A DNA stretch of 64,000 bases from Aegilops tauschii subsp. strangulata. Lineage: Eukaryota; Streptophyta; Magnoliopsida; Poales; Poaceae. The position numbers and the translations under genes are program-made. The notes below the pieces were generated by a model. It had not been told where the DNA came from, ran no database searches, and saw only the letters and a program-made list of their open reading frames with translations. Positions 37,451 through 48,702 of the stretch are shown piece after piece (the stretch's first letter is position 1; the number at the start of each line of letters is the position of its first letter). Where the stretch lies: assembly GCF_002575655.3 (NCBI RefSeq), contig NC_053036.3, positions 156,092,627-156,156,626 on the forward strand, written 5' to 3'.

Positions 37451-38879
37451 CCGTTAATAAGCAAGTAGCTTACACTAGGCTATCACGGCTATTACACATA
37501 TTACATCCACTGGGCATCATAGTTCGCCACCAGTGCAAATATAGGGAACAAAGCAGCATATAAACGCCGTAGCAAAACAAGTCTAGAACTGAAACCACTT
37601 CAGAAAAGCTCAAGAAACAATATCCTGGGTACCCATAATGCTGGCAAGATGCTTAGCAAGCTTATTAACTTTCTCTTGTTTGGCCCTTAAATCCTCCAGC
37701 ACTTGTTGTTGCACCAGAAAGTATGCATCTGAATTCTGCAGGGACTTCCTCAGTCCTTCGGCTTCCTGTCGCATAACATCTGATCGATGTCTTTCAACTT
37801 GAAGTTGAGACTCAAGAAGCCGAACTGATTCAGGCAGCGAGTACGAAGAGCTGGTGCCAGCAGTAGTAGCCAGTAACTTGAACACTACATCAAGAGAGGA
37901 CTTTGGGGTTGTCTCAGTGCCTTCAATATAGTTTTTATCAGCTTTCTTGGAGAATAACAGGGATGTCTCACTATCTTGAACCTGATCTGCATTACTTCCT
38001 TTACCATTGCATAACGGGGTACTCTTCTCCAATATTTTATCCGCGTTCTAAAGGAGAAACAAACAAACACATCACAGGTTTACAATGTAGTATATGAAAC
38101 TCATTCTGGTAAACCAGTTCAGTAGTAAGGTGGACAGGATAACAGCATGAAACAAACATATATCTATGTAGTATGGTCACTGTATGGTCTATATCATTCT
38201 AGTTTATGTTGCCAAATCAAGATAGATACAGTTCGAATCATATCTATTTAAGACAAAGCAGCATAGACAGAATATAAGTGTGGGAAACTACACAGCAATA
38301 ACAACACTTGTATGTGCATGGCATGAGAACATAACTGTTTATTCAATTGAAACTGAAATCAACATAGAGCAAGTTACAACAACAAACACGTTAAAGAAAC
38401 AGGTTTAAAACATACCTGTTGTGCCATTGGAGTTTCAATTGCATCCTTCAAATTTGAAATTAGTTGGTATGAGTAAATACAGTGATGCAAGAGCAAAGTA
38501 GTATGAACCATAGCTATGGAACCTGACCTGAGAACAATTCTTCTTCTGCTTTAAGCGTTGACTTGGGGTTCGAAGTGGTGGTCCTCGTGCTTTGGGCACT
38601 GCAGTTGCCTTACTAACTGCTCGTGTTTGGGTGCTGTGTGGTGGAGACGGTGCTGTGTCAACGGGAACTGGGTTACTATCTGCTGGGGTTGGGGTTAGAA
38701 GGAGTGTAACTGGTTCTCTGTCCAACTAGGTAGGGGTACAATCTGCGTGAGTCTGGGTTATGTGTGGTGGGGCTAGTTCTTGGGCAAGTACAACCGTGGT
38801 TCTATCTCCATCGACAGGTAGCACGATCTTTTCTGAAGACCGTGTTTTTACTCCCACAGATACTGCCATCACCCCCTCC

Positions 38880-40500
38880 AATTGAAATGGCTGATAAACA
38901 AGAAAAGTAATTGAATGTACAGACATTGTAAGATAGACAGGTGCAATGGATAGTAGGGAAGAAAACAGGGCATGAAATAATTCACATTTATGTTGTCTAA
39001 CCAAACAGAATAGCAGGACATAATTTCAAATATATGATGGCTAATTAAACAGGATAGCATGACACAATTTCACATGTATGATGGCTAACTAAACAGGATA
39101 GAATGACATACTTCAAAATATGATGACTATGTAAACAGGATGACATGATATAACTATACGATGTTTCGGGGGGGGGGGGGCATGCCATAAATCACAAACA
39201 TGCCGTCGATGGAAACATGATGGCATGATATAATTCACGAATAGAATGACATAATTCAAAATATGATGACTATGTGAACAGGATGAGATGATATAACTAT
39301 ATTATGTCTTTAGAAAATGGGTTGGCATGCCATAATTCAGATACATGCTGTCTATGTAAACATCATGGCATGATATAATTCAAATATATGATTTATATAC
39401 TAAGGAAGTGAGCAGAGGGCAATCGCATATATGATGTGTCAACTAAGGAGATGGCATTCAACATCGTGTATATGATGTAAAGACTAAGCATTGCAATACA
39501 ACATATACATGATATGAGTAATATAACCCTGCCGAGCTTGAGCATACACCTCACGGGGATAATAGGGCTGGTCATCTGCCTCTGAATCCTCCTCTGAAGA
39601 GCTATCTGTAACCAGCAACATATCTGCTTCACCAAGTAGCATTGTCTGCTCTGAAGACCTTGTTTTCACTCCAGATTTCTCCATCACCAATTCAAATAGC
39701 TGATGCACAGGAAGAGCAGTTGAATATACAAACATTGTCGACAAAAGCAATGAGAAATACAAAAAAAGGATGGCATGATATAATTGACATATATGACGCT
39801 TGGCTAAGCAACATGGCATTGCATAATTCACATATATAATGCCTTGCAACAAGATAGCATTGCATAATTCACATATATAATGTCTTGCAAAAAGATGGCA
39901 TTGCATAATTCACATATATGGTAATTAGACACTAAACAAGTGGCATTCACACAAATCATGTCTAAACTAAGCAAATGACATAGCAATGCAAGATACCATA
40001 CGCACGATATGAGCAACATAACCCTGCCAAGTTAGAGCATGCACTTCGGGGGGGGGGGGAATAGGACTGGTCATATGTCTCTGAATCCTCCTCTGAGGAG
40101 CTATCCGTAACCAGCGAGATATGCGCTTCGTCAGATAGCATAGTCTGCTTTGAAGACCTTGTTTTCACTCCAGAATTTTCCATCACCGTGTCAAATGGTT
40201 GATGCACACGAAGAGTAGTTGAATGTACTAACATTGTTGACAAATGTAATACGTAATGAAAAAAAGGATGGCCTGATATAATTCACATATAAGATGACTG
40301 GCTAAGCAGGATGGCATTGCAAAATTCACATATATGATGCCTGGCTAAACAAGATGGCATTGCATAATTCACATAAACGATGAATAAACTAAACAGATGG
40401 CATTCACACAAAGCATGTCTAAACTAAGCAGTTGACATATTTGATGTATAAAGTAAGCAATGCAAGGCACCATATGCATGATATAACCAACATCAGCATG
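38880..40500. repeat. Intronic repeat field around the duplicated exons
   Basis: AGGATGGCATGATATAATTCAC, in variants of up to 20 bases shared at a time, and CATATATGATG recur many times between the duplicated acidic exons, at spacings of about 50-60 bp. The larger exon-plus-intron units repeat at about 500 and 810 bp. Two poly-G tracts (near 39170 and 40050) lie here. Confidence 0.65.
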
Positions 40501-41954
40501 CCAAGTTAGAGAGAAGACCTCATGGGGTAAATAGGAGTGGTCTTCTGCTTCTGAATCCCCCTCAGAACAGTTATCTTCCTCTTGATTACGATCCGAAATG
40601 GGTGGAGGGGGGCTGCCTTTGCGCCCACCATGGAGCGACGTCTGCATGAATTTTATTGCCACGCAAGGCTCGTCTCTTTTGCTCTACATGTTCAGTTCCA
40701 TTGTGTACAATAACTGACATGCATAGGAATAAAACATAGTGAGATTATGTAAGGAGTGCATGCACAAATCCAGAGTGATGGTAGCAAACTGTGGATAGAC
40801 CCAAAACCAATGATAGCAGGTAGATAATGGCTTTAGTTAAAAAATACAGATAATGGCTCCTTTAATGTTTGTTTGCACCCAACATGAAACTCATAGTAGA
40901 CACCCGAGATTAACCAGATAGTAGACAGATAGTACTGATTGCTGCCCCAATATGTACCCCACAACCATTTAAAAACTCAAGTTTCAGCATAAGTTTGGAC
41001 CTGAGTCGGAGTATAATAGGTGAACACGACGATAAAGTAGCATGTCATCATATTAAGTGGGCATAACGTAAGCAGACACGGAAGAGTGCAACCTCTCTTG
41101 CGGACCCGTGTAGTCCTCAATGTCATCTGCTCAGTTGATGATGGTAATGCAGTTGTCGTGGCTATCGGCGGCGGGGAAGACGATCTGAGGCGGCGAAAGA
41201 CAGTCTGGAGAGCAGATCCCTGCTGTGGTGAACCCTTCCGTCGTTGCAGCAGCTGAGCTGGGGTGGAACACAGCACCGCAGGAGCAGGACAAACCACACA
41301 AGGTTTTCTTTGACACATATCTGTAACAGAAGTAATTGTGTAAGGGCATGTTTGAATTCGAGGATTCTAACAATGCAGGGATAGGAAATAGACAGGAATA
41401 GGATAGGAATGCACGTGCAAAACAGAGAATTTAAAAACACAGGATTTCTGCCAATCTGGGTGTTTGGTTCACAAGAATTGGAAGATCACAGTATGCAAAG
41501 AAGTATGGTGAGATTAAGTCAATCCACAAGAAGTGTACAACCTCTTTGGCGAAGCCATGTCGATCTCAGCGTGATTGGGTTGGCCGGTGAGGATGCTCCG
41601 GCAAACTTGGCTGTCGGAGGAGGGGAAGAAGATCTTAGTCGTCTGGAGATGGAGCCCGAGGTACTGCTCCGCTGTGATGGAGGGTTTCGTCGTTGGAGCA
41701 GCTCCGGTGAGTTGTACGACGCCGAGGCTGAAGCAGGACAAAAGAGACAACGTTAACCTGAGTGGAATTCTAATAGCATCTCCAATAGATGACGTAAAAT
41801 ACATAACCACAAAGTGCTAGATGTATACATCAGTCGCTCATCTCTGAACTTAACTGTCGAAACTGAATTTAACTGTCGAAACTGAATGTAACTGAACTGA
41901 ATTTTGCTGTCGAAACTGAATTTTACTGTCGAAACTGAACGCACTAGAGGTGAG

Positions 41955-42367
41955 GCTACACGTCAGTCGACTGACTTTTTCATCTCTGGTCAGTCGATTT
42001 TGCAGCCGTTGGATATGAAATCAAGGGCCTGCAGTTCATCTTCAACCTCCACCCCCCCTGAGCCGCCAGCCACCACCGGCCAAACAGCCGCCCCGCCCGC
42101 CCCGAAAACACTCCCCACCGCCGGTCCGCCGCCGCTCCGGCCATCCCTCTAGCCCCCCCGTACCGAGCTTTTTCTCCGGCGATCCCCACGCCACCGCCCC
42201 ACCACCGCCGGCGACCACCGCCCCCACCCTGAACCCTAAGATAGATAGTGGGGTACTTCTCCGGCGAGCCCCCCTCCCCGCTGCGGCTGGTTCTTCCTTA
42301 ACTCCGGTGAGCTCCCCACCCCCTATCGACTGACCCAAAAGTCGATTCAGTCGACTGAAGTGTAGCT
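41955..42367. mobile_element. Foldback element with GC-rich interior, possibly a Mutator-like MITE
   Basis: The left end, GCTACACGTCAGTCGACTGA, is matched in reverse complement at the right end (TCAGTCGACTGAAGTGTAGC at 42348-42367) with one mismatch in 20. Both ends run on into further CAGTCGA motifs. The interior is strikingly GC-rich and Pro/Ala-coding, resembling a captured first exon. I could not identify a target duplication, so the superfamily is a guess. Confidence 0.55.
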
Positions 42368-42369
42368 AA

Positions 42370-43190
42370 ATCAGAGCAGCATCGCAAGCAAGAGCAAGAG
42401 CGAGAGCAGCAGCGCGAGCAAGAGCAAGAGCAAGAGCAGGCCAGGCAGGGGACCGAGAGCAAGAGCAGAGCAGCAGCGCGAGTGAGAGCTAAAGCAGCAG
42501 CAGCTCCTACTGATGTGGAGGTCGCTGCCGAGGGAGCGACGCCGTGGAGGAAGTGGCCGGCGACGCCGCGGTTGATGGAGCCGCGCCGTGTCGGCCCGGG
42601 ACCGAGCGCCGGCAGCACCGTGAGATCAAATCAAGAAGAAAATGCGGCGATTAGTGTACAACCTCTTTGGTGGCGCCGATTAGGCCGCAGCTTCATCTGA
42701 GGAAACGGTGATGTTGATGCTCTTCCGGTGGTGTAGGTGAAGATGGCGGTGTGCGAATGGAGGTGGCGCGAAAGACGAGGGGAATGTCGGGGCAGCTCCT
42801 TGGAGGTGGTGGACGGGGTGGCTGCACCGGCGGGACGACCAGATCAATGACGGATCCTCATCCGGTACGGTGGATGAGGGACGTCGAGGTGTTGTTGTGG
42901 ACGACGTCGTCGGGGAAGAGGCTCCGGCTGGGTGGCGGACGGAGGAGGGTGTGAGGCTTCGCGGGTTTTCCCGGCGTCGGTGTACGAATGGGTGGGCGGA
43001 TGGGATGGGAGTGGGGAACCATGGCTTGGGGACGCGCTTGTCCGAAATGTGGGGTAAGTTACGAAAGTACCCCCATCGATTTGAGGCGGTTCTTTTGGTT
43101 CAGGGGTATCACGGGCATTTCGCGTGTCGGGATTTCACAGGAGGTGGGAGTTTTCGCGCGCGTTGTAATTTTGGAATAGCAAGGCGCGGG
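42370..43190. other. GC-rich promoter-side region of the CACTA element, with AGAGCA simple repeat
   Basis: 42376-42490 is an imperfect AGCAAGAGC / GAGCAGCAGC simple repeat. The next 500 bp is GC-rich and shares GTGTACAACCTCTTTGG with the duplicated exon at 41520-41560. Long frames on both strands are composition effects. No terminal repeat is seen. Confidence 0.4.
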
Positions 43191-44496
43191 TTGAGATGGA
43201 GGGAGTTGTCGGAGCACAACGAGACAAAGATATATCTTAAATATTTCGGGCTAACAAGGCGCGTGTTGAAATTTTCGGACAAGCCTAACGTGTACTGTAC
43301 CAAATCAATTCGCACTACAAATGTCATTCAAAGCTTTGAATTCATGTTATGTTCAATTAAAATATTTCGCTACCTGTATAATGCATGCAACCTAGTACTC
43401 AAATGAACGTTTAGTGCATTCCAAACGTATATACTACCGCGTCAATATGAACTAAATTTGAATTCGTTTCTCTATTTGAATATGATCTACAATAATGATT
43501 GTTGTGAAGTCAAAGCGTTTGAATCCGTTTCTCTGTTTTAATAAGATCTACAATCGTCATTATTGTCAAGTTAAACCATCGTTTCTGTATTATCTTCACA
43601 GCACACCACATGATTAGTCTCGAGTTACATATGAACTATGTGTACTATATGAACTCGAACTCGATTTTTTGAATCCACTTTATGTTGATTTCAAATCATA
43701 GTACATTTCAAGCTCTAGCTAGATCTTCACAAACTAAACCATGTCTCATATGTATAATATGTTTATCACATTATGTATGGTGCCCCGCCCCCTACGCCTA
43801 CAAGTATTTAGATGTGAGTTGCCAACACCACACATTACCACAAATTCAAATAATATTTGAGAATGTTTGATATATAGTATTGTTTAGATTGTTCGATATT
43901 CAGTTGTAAGCTGCAAACGCCACACATTATCACAAATTCAAATAAAATGTGAGATTGTTCGATGTATAGTATGGTTTAGATTGTTCGAAATTTAGCTATG
44001 AGTTGCAAACGCCATGCATTATCACATTATGGTATAACATGTGCAAAACTACAACACGCGTATCACCGCTATATTCATGCATGCATATGTTTAAAACACT
44101 ATGATCTCCTATTCAAATATATGAATCCACTTTCATATCAAATTATGATCTTTGTTAGTCTCTTACACCCAAATAATCCTCTAACCTTTGTAGCTACCAC
44201 TAACTTTCTCTCGTGCATGCACACGCCCTCCTCGCCCTCCCCCTCCCTCAGCATTCTATCCATCACGCACATTCATTTTTTCTTCTTCTTTAGGTCGTTC
44301 TCCCACAGTCTCCACAACTCCTTTCCGACACATACCGAGTGATAAACCTCTACAGCAATGTCTGCCTACAACATACACACGCACCTTCAATCTCCTCCTT
44401 TATGTGTCCTTGCCTCGTGTCTCTCATACGGTCCCACTCACGTGTAAACTCTTGCCCCTCTTTTCATCGATCTCACAACCGCACACTCCTCCCCCT
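43191..44496. other. AT-rich non-coding region with short tandem repeats
   Basis: No coding frame is supported. A 92-bp tandem repeat of about 2.4 copies lies at 43806-44030 (GTTGCCAACACCACACATTA at 43818, variants at 43910 and 44002). Before it, about 63-bp near-duplicates occur at 43447-43572. The last 300 bp are pyrimidine-rich and resemble 46600-46740 beyond the solo LTR. Confidence 0.55.
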
Positions 44497-46225
44497 TGTT
44501 GGGGAACGTAGTAATTTCAAAAAAATTCCTACGCACACACAGGATCATGCTGATGCATAGCAACGAGAGGGGAGAGTGTTGTCCATGTACCCTCGTAGAC
44601 CAAAAGCGGAAGCGTTAGCACAACGCGGTTGATGTAGTCGTACGTCTTCACGATCCGACCGATCAAGTACCGAACGTACGGCACCTCCGAGTTCAGCACA
44701 CGTTCAGCTCGATGACGTCCCTCGAACTCCGATCCAGCCGAGCTTTGAGGGAGAGTTCCGTCAGCACGACGGGGTGGTGACGATGATGATGTTCTACCGA
44801 CGCAGGGCTTCGTCTAAGCACCGCTACGATATTATCGAGGTGGATTATGGTGGAGGGGGGCACCGCACACGGCTAAGAGATCAAGAGATCAATTGTTGTC
44901 TCTAGAGGTGCCCCTGCACCCATATATAAAGGAGCAAGGGGGGAGAGGCGGCCGGCCAGGAGGAGGCGCGCCAGGGAGGAGTCCTACTCCCACCGGGAGT
45001 AGGACTCCCTCCTTTCCTAGTTGGAGTAGGAGAAGGGGGAAGGAGGAGGGAGAGAGGAAGGAAAGGGGGGCGCCGCCCCCCACCTTGTCCAATTCAGACT
45101 AGAGGGGGAGGGGGCGCGCGGCCTGCCCTGGCCGCACCTCCTCTTCTCCACTAAGGCCCATCTTGGCCCATTAAACCCCCGGGGGGGTTCCGGTAACCCA
45201 CGGTACTCCGGTAAAATCCCGATTTCACCCGGAACACTTCCGATATCCAAGTATAGGCTTCCAATATATCAATCTTTATGTCTTGACAATTTCGAGACTC
45301 CTCGTCATGTCCGTAATCACATACGGGACTCCGAACTATCTTCGGTACATCAAAACACATAAACTCATAATATAACCGTCATCGAACTTTAAGCGTGCGG
45401 ACCCTACGGGTTCGAGAACTATCTAGACATGACCGAGACACGTCTCCGGTCAATAACCAATAGCGGAACCTGGATGCTCATATTGGCTCCTACATATTCT
45501 ACGAAGATCTTTATCGGTCAAACCGTATAACAACATACGTTGTTCCCTTTGTCATCGATATGTTACTTGCCCGAGATTCGATCGTCGGTATGTTAATACC
45601 TAGTTCAATCTCGTTACCGGCAAGTCTCTTTACTCATTCCATAATACATCATCCCGCAACTAACTCATTAGTTGCAATGCTTGGAAGGCTTATAGTGATG
45701 TGCATTGCCGAGTGGGCCTAGAGATACCTCTCCGACAATCGGAGTGACAAATCCTAATCTCAAAATACGCCAACCCAACAAGTACCTTCGGAGACACCTG
45801 TACAGCACCTTTATAATCACCCAGATACATTGTGACGTTTGGTAGCACACAAAGTGTTCCTCCGGTAAACGGGAGTTCCATAATCTCATAGTCATAGGAA
45901 CATGTATAAGTCATGAAGAAAGCAATAGCAGAATACTAAACGATCGAGTGCTAAGCTAACGGAATGGGTCAAGTCAATCACATCATTCTCCTAATGATGT
46001 GATCCCATTAATCAAATGACAACTCATGTCAATGGCTAGGAAACATAACCATCTTTGATCAACGAGCTAGTCAAGTAGAGGGATACTAGTGACACTCTGT
46101 TTGTCTATGTATCACAAGTATTATGTTTCCAGTTAATACAATTCTAGCATGAATAATAAACATTTATCATGATATAAGGAAATAAATAATAACTTTATTA
46201 TTGCCTCTAGGGCATATTTCCTTCA
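44497..46225 (-). repeat. BARE/Angela/WIS-type copia solo LTR
   Basis: The plus strand begins TGTTGGGGAACGTAGTAATT and ends GCATATTTCCTTCA. On the minus strand this is the known Triticeae copia LTR that starts with GGAAATATGCCCTAGAGGC and ends CGTTCCCCAACA. It is 1729 bp and flanked by CCCCT on both sides (44492-44496 and 46226-46230). The minus-strand promoter box TTTATATATG lies at 44922-44931. In the leader, a perfect 14-bp inverted repeat (44978-44991 and 44995-45008) can form a tight hairpin with a 3-nt loop. No internal domain remains. Confidence 0.95.
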
Positions 46226-46715
46226 CCCCTATCTAGCTAGTAGCTGGGCCTCTCGCACCACCTCCTAGTTCCATTATTCTCTCTGTCTATCCGTCTCGTC
46301 GGGCCTTATTTGCCTCTAACAAATGGACGTACACCGACCGATCTCCCGCTATACATATAGCTAGCTAGGTCCTTATAACTCGTTTTTCCCCACGCGTTGA
46401 TCGATCTACCTCATTAGTTATGTCTCTCCCTTCCTCCGACAAACAACAATTGATCTACCGATCTAGTTAGGTTTGCTTACCAAACACATGGTTCCCTTTC
46501 ATCATCCATGGATGTGTCCCGACAGATCTATCACGCACAGGAACACACAGAAACACATCCCCACTCTTATTGATAATATTGCAGTTCCACCCTCAGTTTG
46601 TCTAGTAGGCCTCTCCCACCATCTTCGAGAAGTAACTCCATCACCCATCCAGCACTCTACCCCTCTCCCTCCCTCTCTCTCTCTCTCTCATCTCTCTCTG
46701 TCCCATCCTATTTCC
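46226..46715. other. Non-coding pyrimidine-rich flank of block 3
   Basis: Continuation of the sequence split by the solo LTR. A CT-rich simple repeat (about 46666-46700) precedes the promoter region shared with block 1. No coding frame is supported. Confidence 0.5.
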
Positions 46716-48400
46716 CGTTCTTCAGTTATGTATGGATTTCGACCGATCTCTCACACACACCCACGTAGGTGGGGGACGTGCACGAAGAGAAGAGGTGCAT
46801 GCACGGCGCAGGTACTCCCGTCTCTTTCCCAACCACACCCGCGCGGGTACACGGTGGAGCTCATTTATGTACGAAAAGGCAGCCCACGTGGTAACTTGAC
46901 ACGTGTACTGGTTGTCCACTAGATGGAGGGAGGATCGTCTACCACGGGTGAACAAACAAATTGCGACTTGACGCGTTATGTTAAAAAAAAGAGGCAAACC
47001 ATGTGGGGCCTACCTTAGAGGCAAGGCTCTATACACTGGAGTACTTTTGATGTGTCCCGTAAACTCGCAGAACATGGAGAAGCTTGCTTAGTATGCCGTC
47101 TCCCCCGCCCACGGGCGCGGTGGCTCGCAGGATGAGGTGAAGCTTGCTTACTACGCCTTACGCCCGCTCCCTCGCCCACGCGCGCGGTGGCTCGCAGGAC
47201 GAGGAGAAAATTTTACTAGTACTCCCTCCGTTTACTCCTCGTCCCTACTACCTTGGTTAGAGAGATTATCATATTGTTTGGAATATATGTCCTTTAGTAG
47301 ATTTCAATATGAACTACTAGTACGTACTCCAAACACTGATGTATATAGACGTACCTTAGAGTGTAGATTCACTCATTTTGCTCCGTATGTAGTCCATATT
47401 GAAACGGACGTAATAGTACGCACTCTCCCTCGCCCCTCGACCCTCGCCACGTGGTGGACATGCAACAATTCATTCGGTCTCATATAGCCAGAACGATATA
47501 TACCGCAGTACCATTATTGCTCGACCTCCCGAAGAGGCGAAGAGCCAATCGCAAGGTTAATAATTTGGAGATGCCAAGCGCAAGGTTTATAGGAGAACGA
47601 GTAGTAGGTGCCGCGTCATTTATAAATAAAGTTTTTTTCCTTCAGTGGCACATACGCAATATAAATAGGTTCATATGGAGAGAAAAGGAAACCGCTCCAC
47701 TATATACATAGGCAGGACGAGCCTACACGGTTGCTTGCTGGGGTTGCTCTCTTTACTTATCACACTCTCTCGCACAAAACCACTGTGGCCACATCTCTAA
47801 CATCCCGCTGGATCACGTCCGCGAGGGGAAGGGGTGGATGCTTAGTGTAGATGCGGTCGCCGTCGCCGACGGCGAAAACCCACTGTCGGCATGTCCCGAT
47901 CAGGGGTCCCCGCCATTCTCTCTCACAAAGCCGGTGAGGTTGCCTTTGTCCATTGCTCACTGCCGCGACGTGGGTAGTTGCCTCCTCCCGCCGCCCTCCT
48001 CTAGGTTGAGCTACGTCCCGACATCCCTCAGGTAAACTCCCTTTACAGCCGGCTTGCACCACTGCTCCAGCTGCCCACATCACTCCATGTGGATATTTCT
48101 CTACTTCTTTGCCCCGCACGTACCTCTACTGGCTTCTACGTACTGTATTTGTGATGAGTTTATGTCTCATCAACTAGTCCCACTAATCACGCTTCTTCAA
48201 GTTCTTTGCCACAGGGATGCTCATCTCGATTTTGGTGAAACTGCACAAAATGATCCGATGGTCAAAGGGTTGCAAACTTCATTTCTTAGGAAGCGCCAAC
48301 GTTGCCAGCAAATTAAAGCCTGGTTAGGGTTTACGGTTCAAGGGCTATGGACTGCATGGATCGTTTTTTTTAGTTGTCTCTGTTTCAATGGCTAGGGGCT
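46716..48400 (+). other. Paralogous block 3: promoter, leader and exon-like segments
   Basis: 46716-46985 matches the block 1 upstream region (CCAACCACACCCGCGCGGGT, then GGTACACGGTGGAGCTCATT). Relative to block 1, about 620 bp separates this from the TATATA box at 47701-47706. That insert includes an inverted copy of the 29.6-kb duplication, a MITE relic and repeats of GCGGTGGCTCGCAGGA. After the leader, an acceptor CCACAG at 48209-48214 opens an exon (48215-48395) reading DAHLDFGETAQNDPMVKG to a stop. It aligns with the DAQLYFSGTAQND segment of block 1. Product unknown. Confidence 0.45.
47222..47412. mobile_element. Stowaway MITE relic with eroded right end
   Basis: Starts CTCCCTCCGTTTACTCC and carries GAGTGTAGATTCACTCATTT. 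The right end (GAAACGGACGTAATA) has lost the terminal GGGAG. It is a diverged duplicate of 48492-48700 and shares the preceding GGACGAGGAGAAA context, so the copy arose by duplication rather than a second insertion. Confidence 0.75.
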
Positions 48401-48420
48401 GCATGAGTAGTAGTAGTACT

Positions 48421-48480
48421 GTACGCCTTACGCCCGCTCCCTCGCCCACGCGCGCGGTGGCTCATAGGACGAGGAGAAAT
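48421..48480 (+). repeat. Duplicated GC-rich segment (third copy of 47095-47207 units)
   Basis: CCCGCTCCCTCGCCCACGCG and GGTGGCTCATAGGACGAGGA repeat the units at 47160-47207 and, less exactly, 47103-47140. Confidence 0.7.
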
Positions 48481-48491
48481 TTTTACTAGTA

Positions 48492-48700
48492 CTCCCTCTG
48501 TTTACTGCTCGTCCCTACTACCTTGGTTAGAGAGATTATCATATTGTTTGGAATATATATGTGTTTTAGTAGATTTCAATATGAACTACTAGTACATACT
48601 CCAAACACTGATGTATATAGACGTATATTAGAGTGTAGATTCACTCATTTTGCTCCGTATGTAGCATAAAGTTGAGACACTTATTTTGGAACGGAGGGAG
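48492..48700. mobile_element. Stowaway-type MITE, intact termini (209 bp)
   Basis: The left end is CTCCCTCTGTTTACT. The right end is ACGGAGGGAG, followed by TA; TA also precedes it. It shares its interior with the relic at 47222-47412. Confidence 0.88.
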
Positions 48701-48702
48701 TA

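Larger units (their letters stand above)
37610..42700 (-). pseudogene. Multi-exon CACTA-encoded gene with coiled-coil C terminus and duplicated exons
   Basis: The last exon (about 38040-37610) encodes a charged helical domain (SVRLLESQLQVERHRSDV, then KQEKVNKLAKHLASIMGT), probably a coiled coil. Upstream exons on the minus strand include a Pro/Thr-rich one (38530-38725) and three versions of an acidic exon: 40050-40200, 39540-39700 and 38760-38890. Two of these read SLVTDSSSEEDSE- or LLVTDSSSEEDSE-like. A related acidic piece lies at 40510-40600. A second duplicated exon lies at about 41090-41260 and 41520-41720, with a fragment near 42650. The position inside the transposon and the coiled coil suggest the DNA-binding accessory protein (TnpA-type) rather than the transposase. 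Exon joins are inferred. A 39,165-39,182 poly-G run and several internal stops suggest decay. Confidence 0.45.
31618..43190 (-). mobile_element. CACTA transposon hosting a solo LTR; right end not located
   Basis: The left terminus is CACTACAAAAAAATACACTT at 31618, preceded by CAA. The subterminal sequence (TCATGACA and CACTTC motifs) is interrupted at 31820 by a solo LTR and resumes at 36739. It then passes through a GGCCCA-rich region (36740-37440) to a multi-exon minus-strand gene (37610 to about 42700), as expected for a CACTA element transcribed from its far end. I could not find the matching right terminal repeat before the solo LTR at 44497, so the end given is approximate and the element may be truncated. 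Confidence 0.65.

Noticed and set aside
41340..41480. Possible hAT-type MITE (GGGCATGTTTG and GGGTGTTTGGTTC)
   Set aside because: Terminal motifs are weak, not clearly inverted, and no 8-bp duplication was found.
42298..42618. Cys/Ser-rich frame suggesting a secreted peptide
   Set aside because: Derived from the AGAGCA simple repeat.
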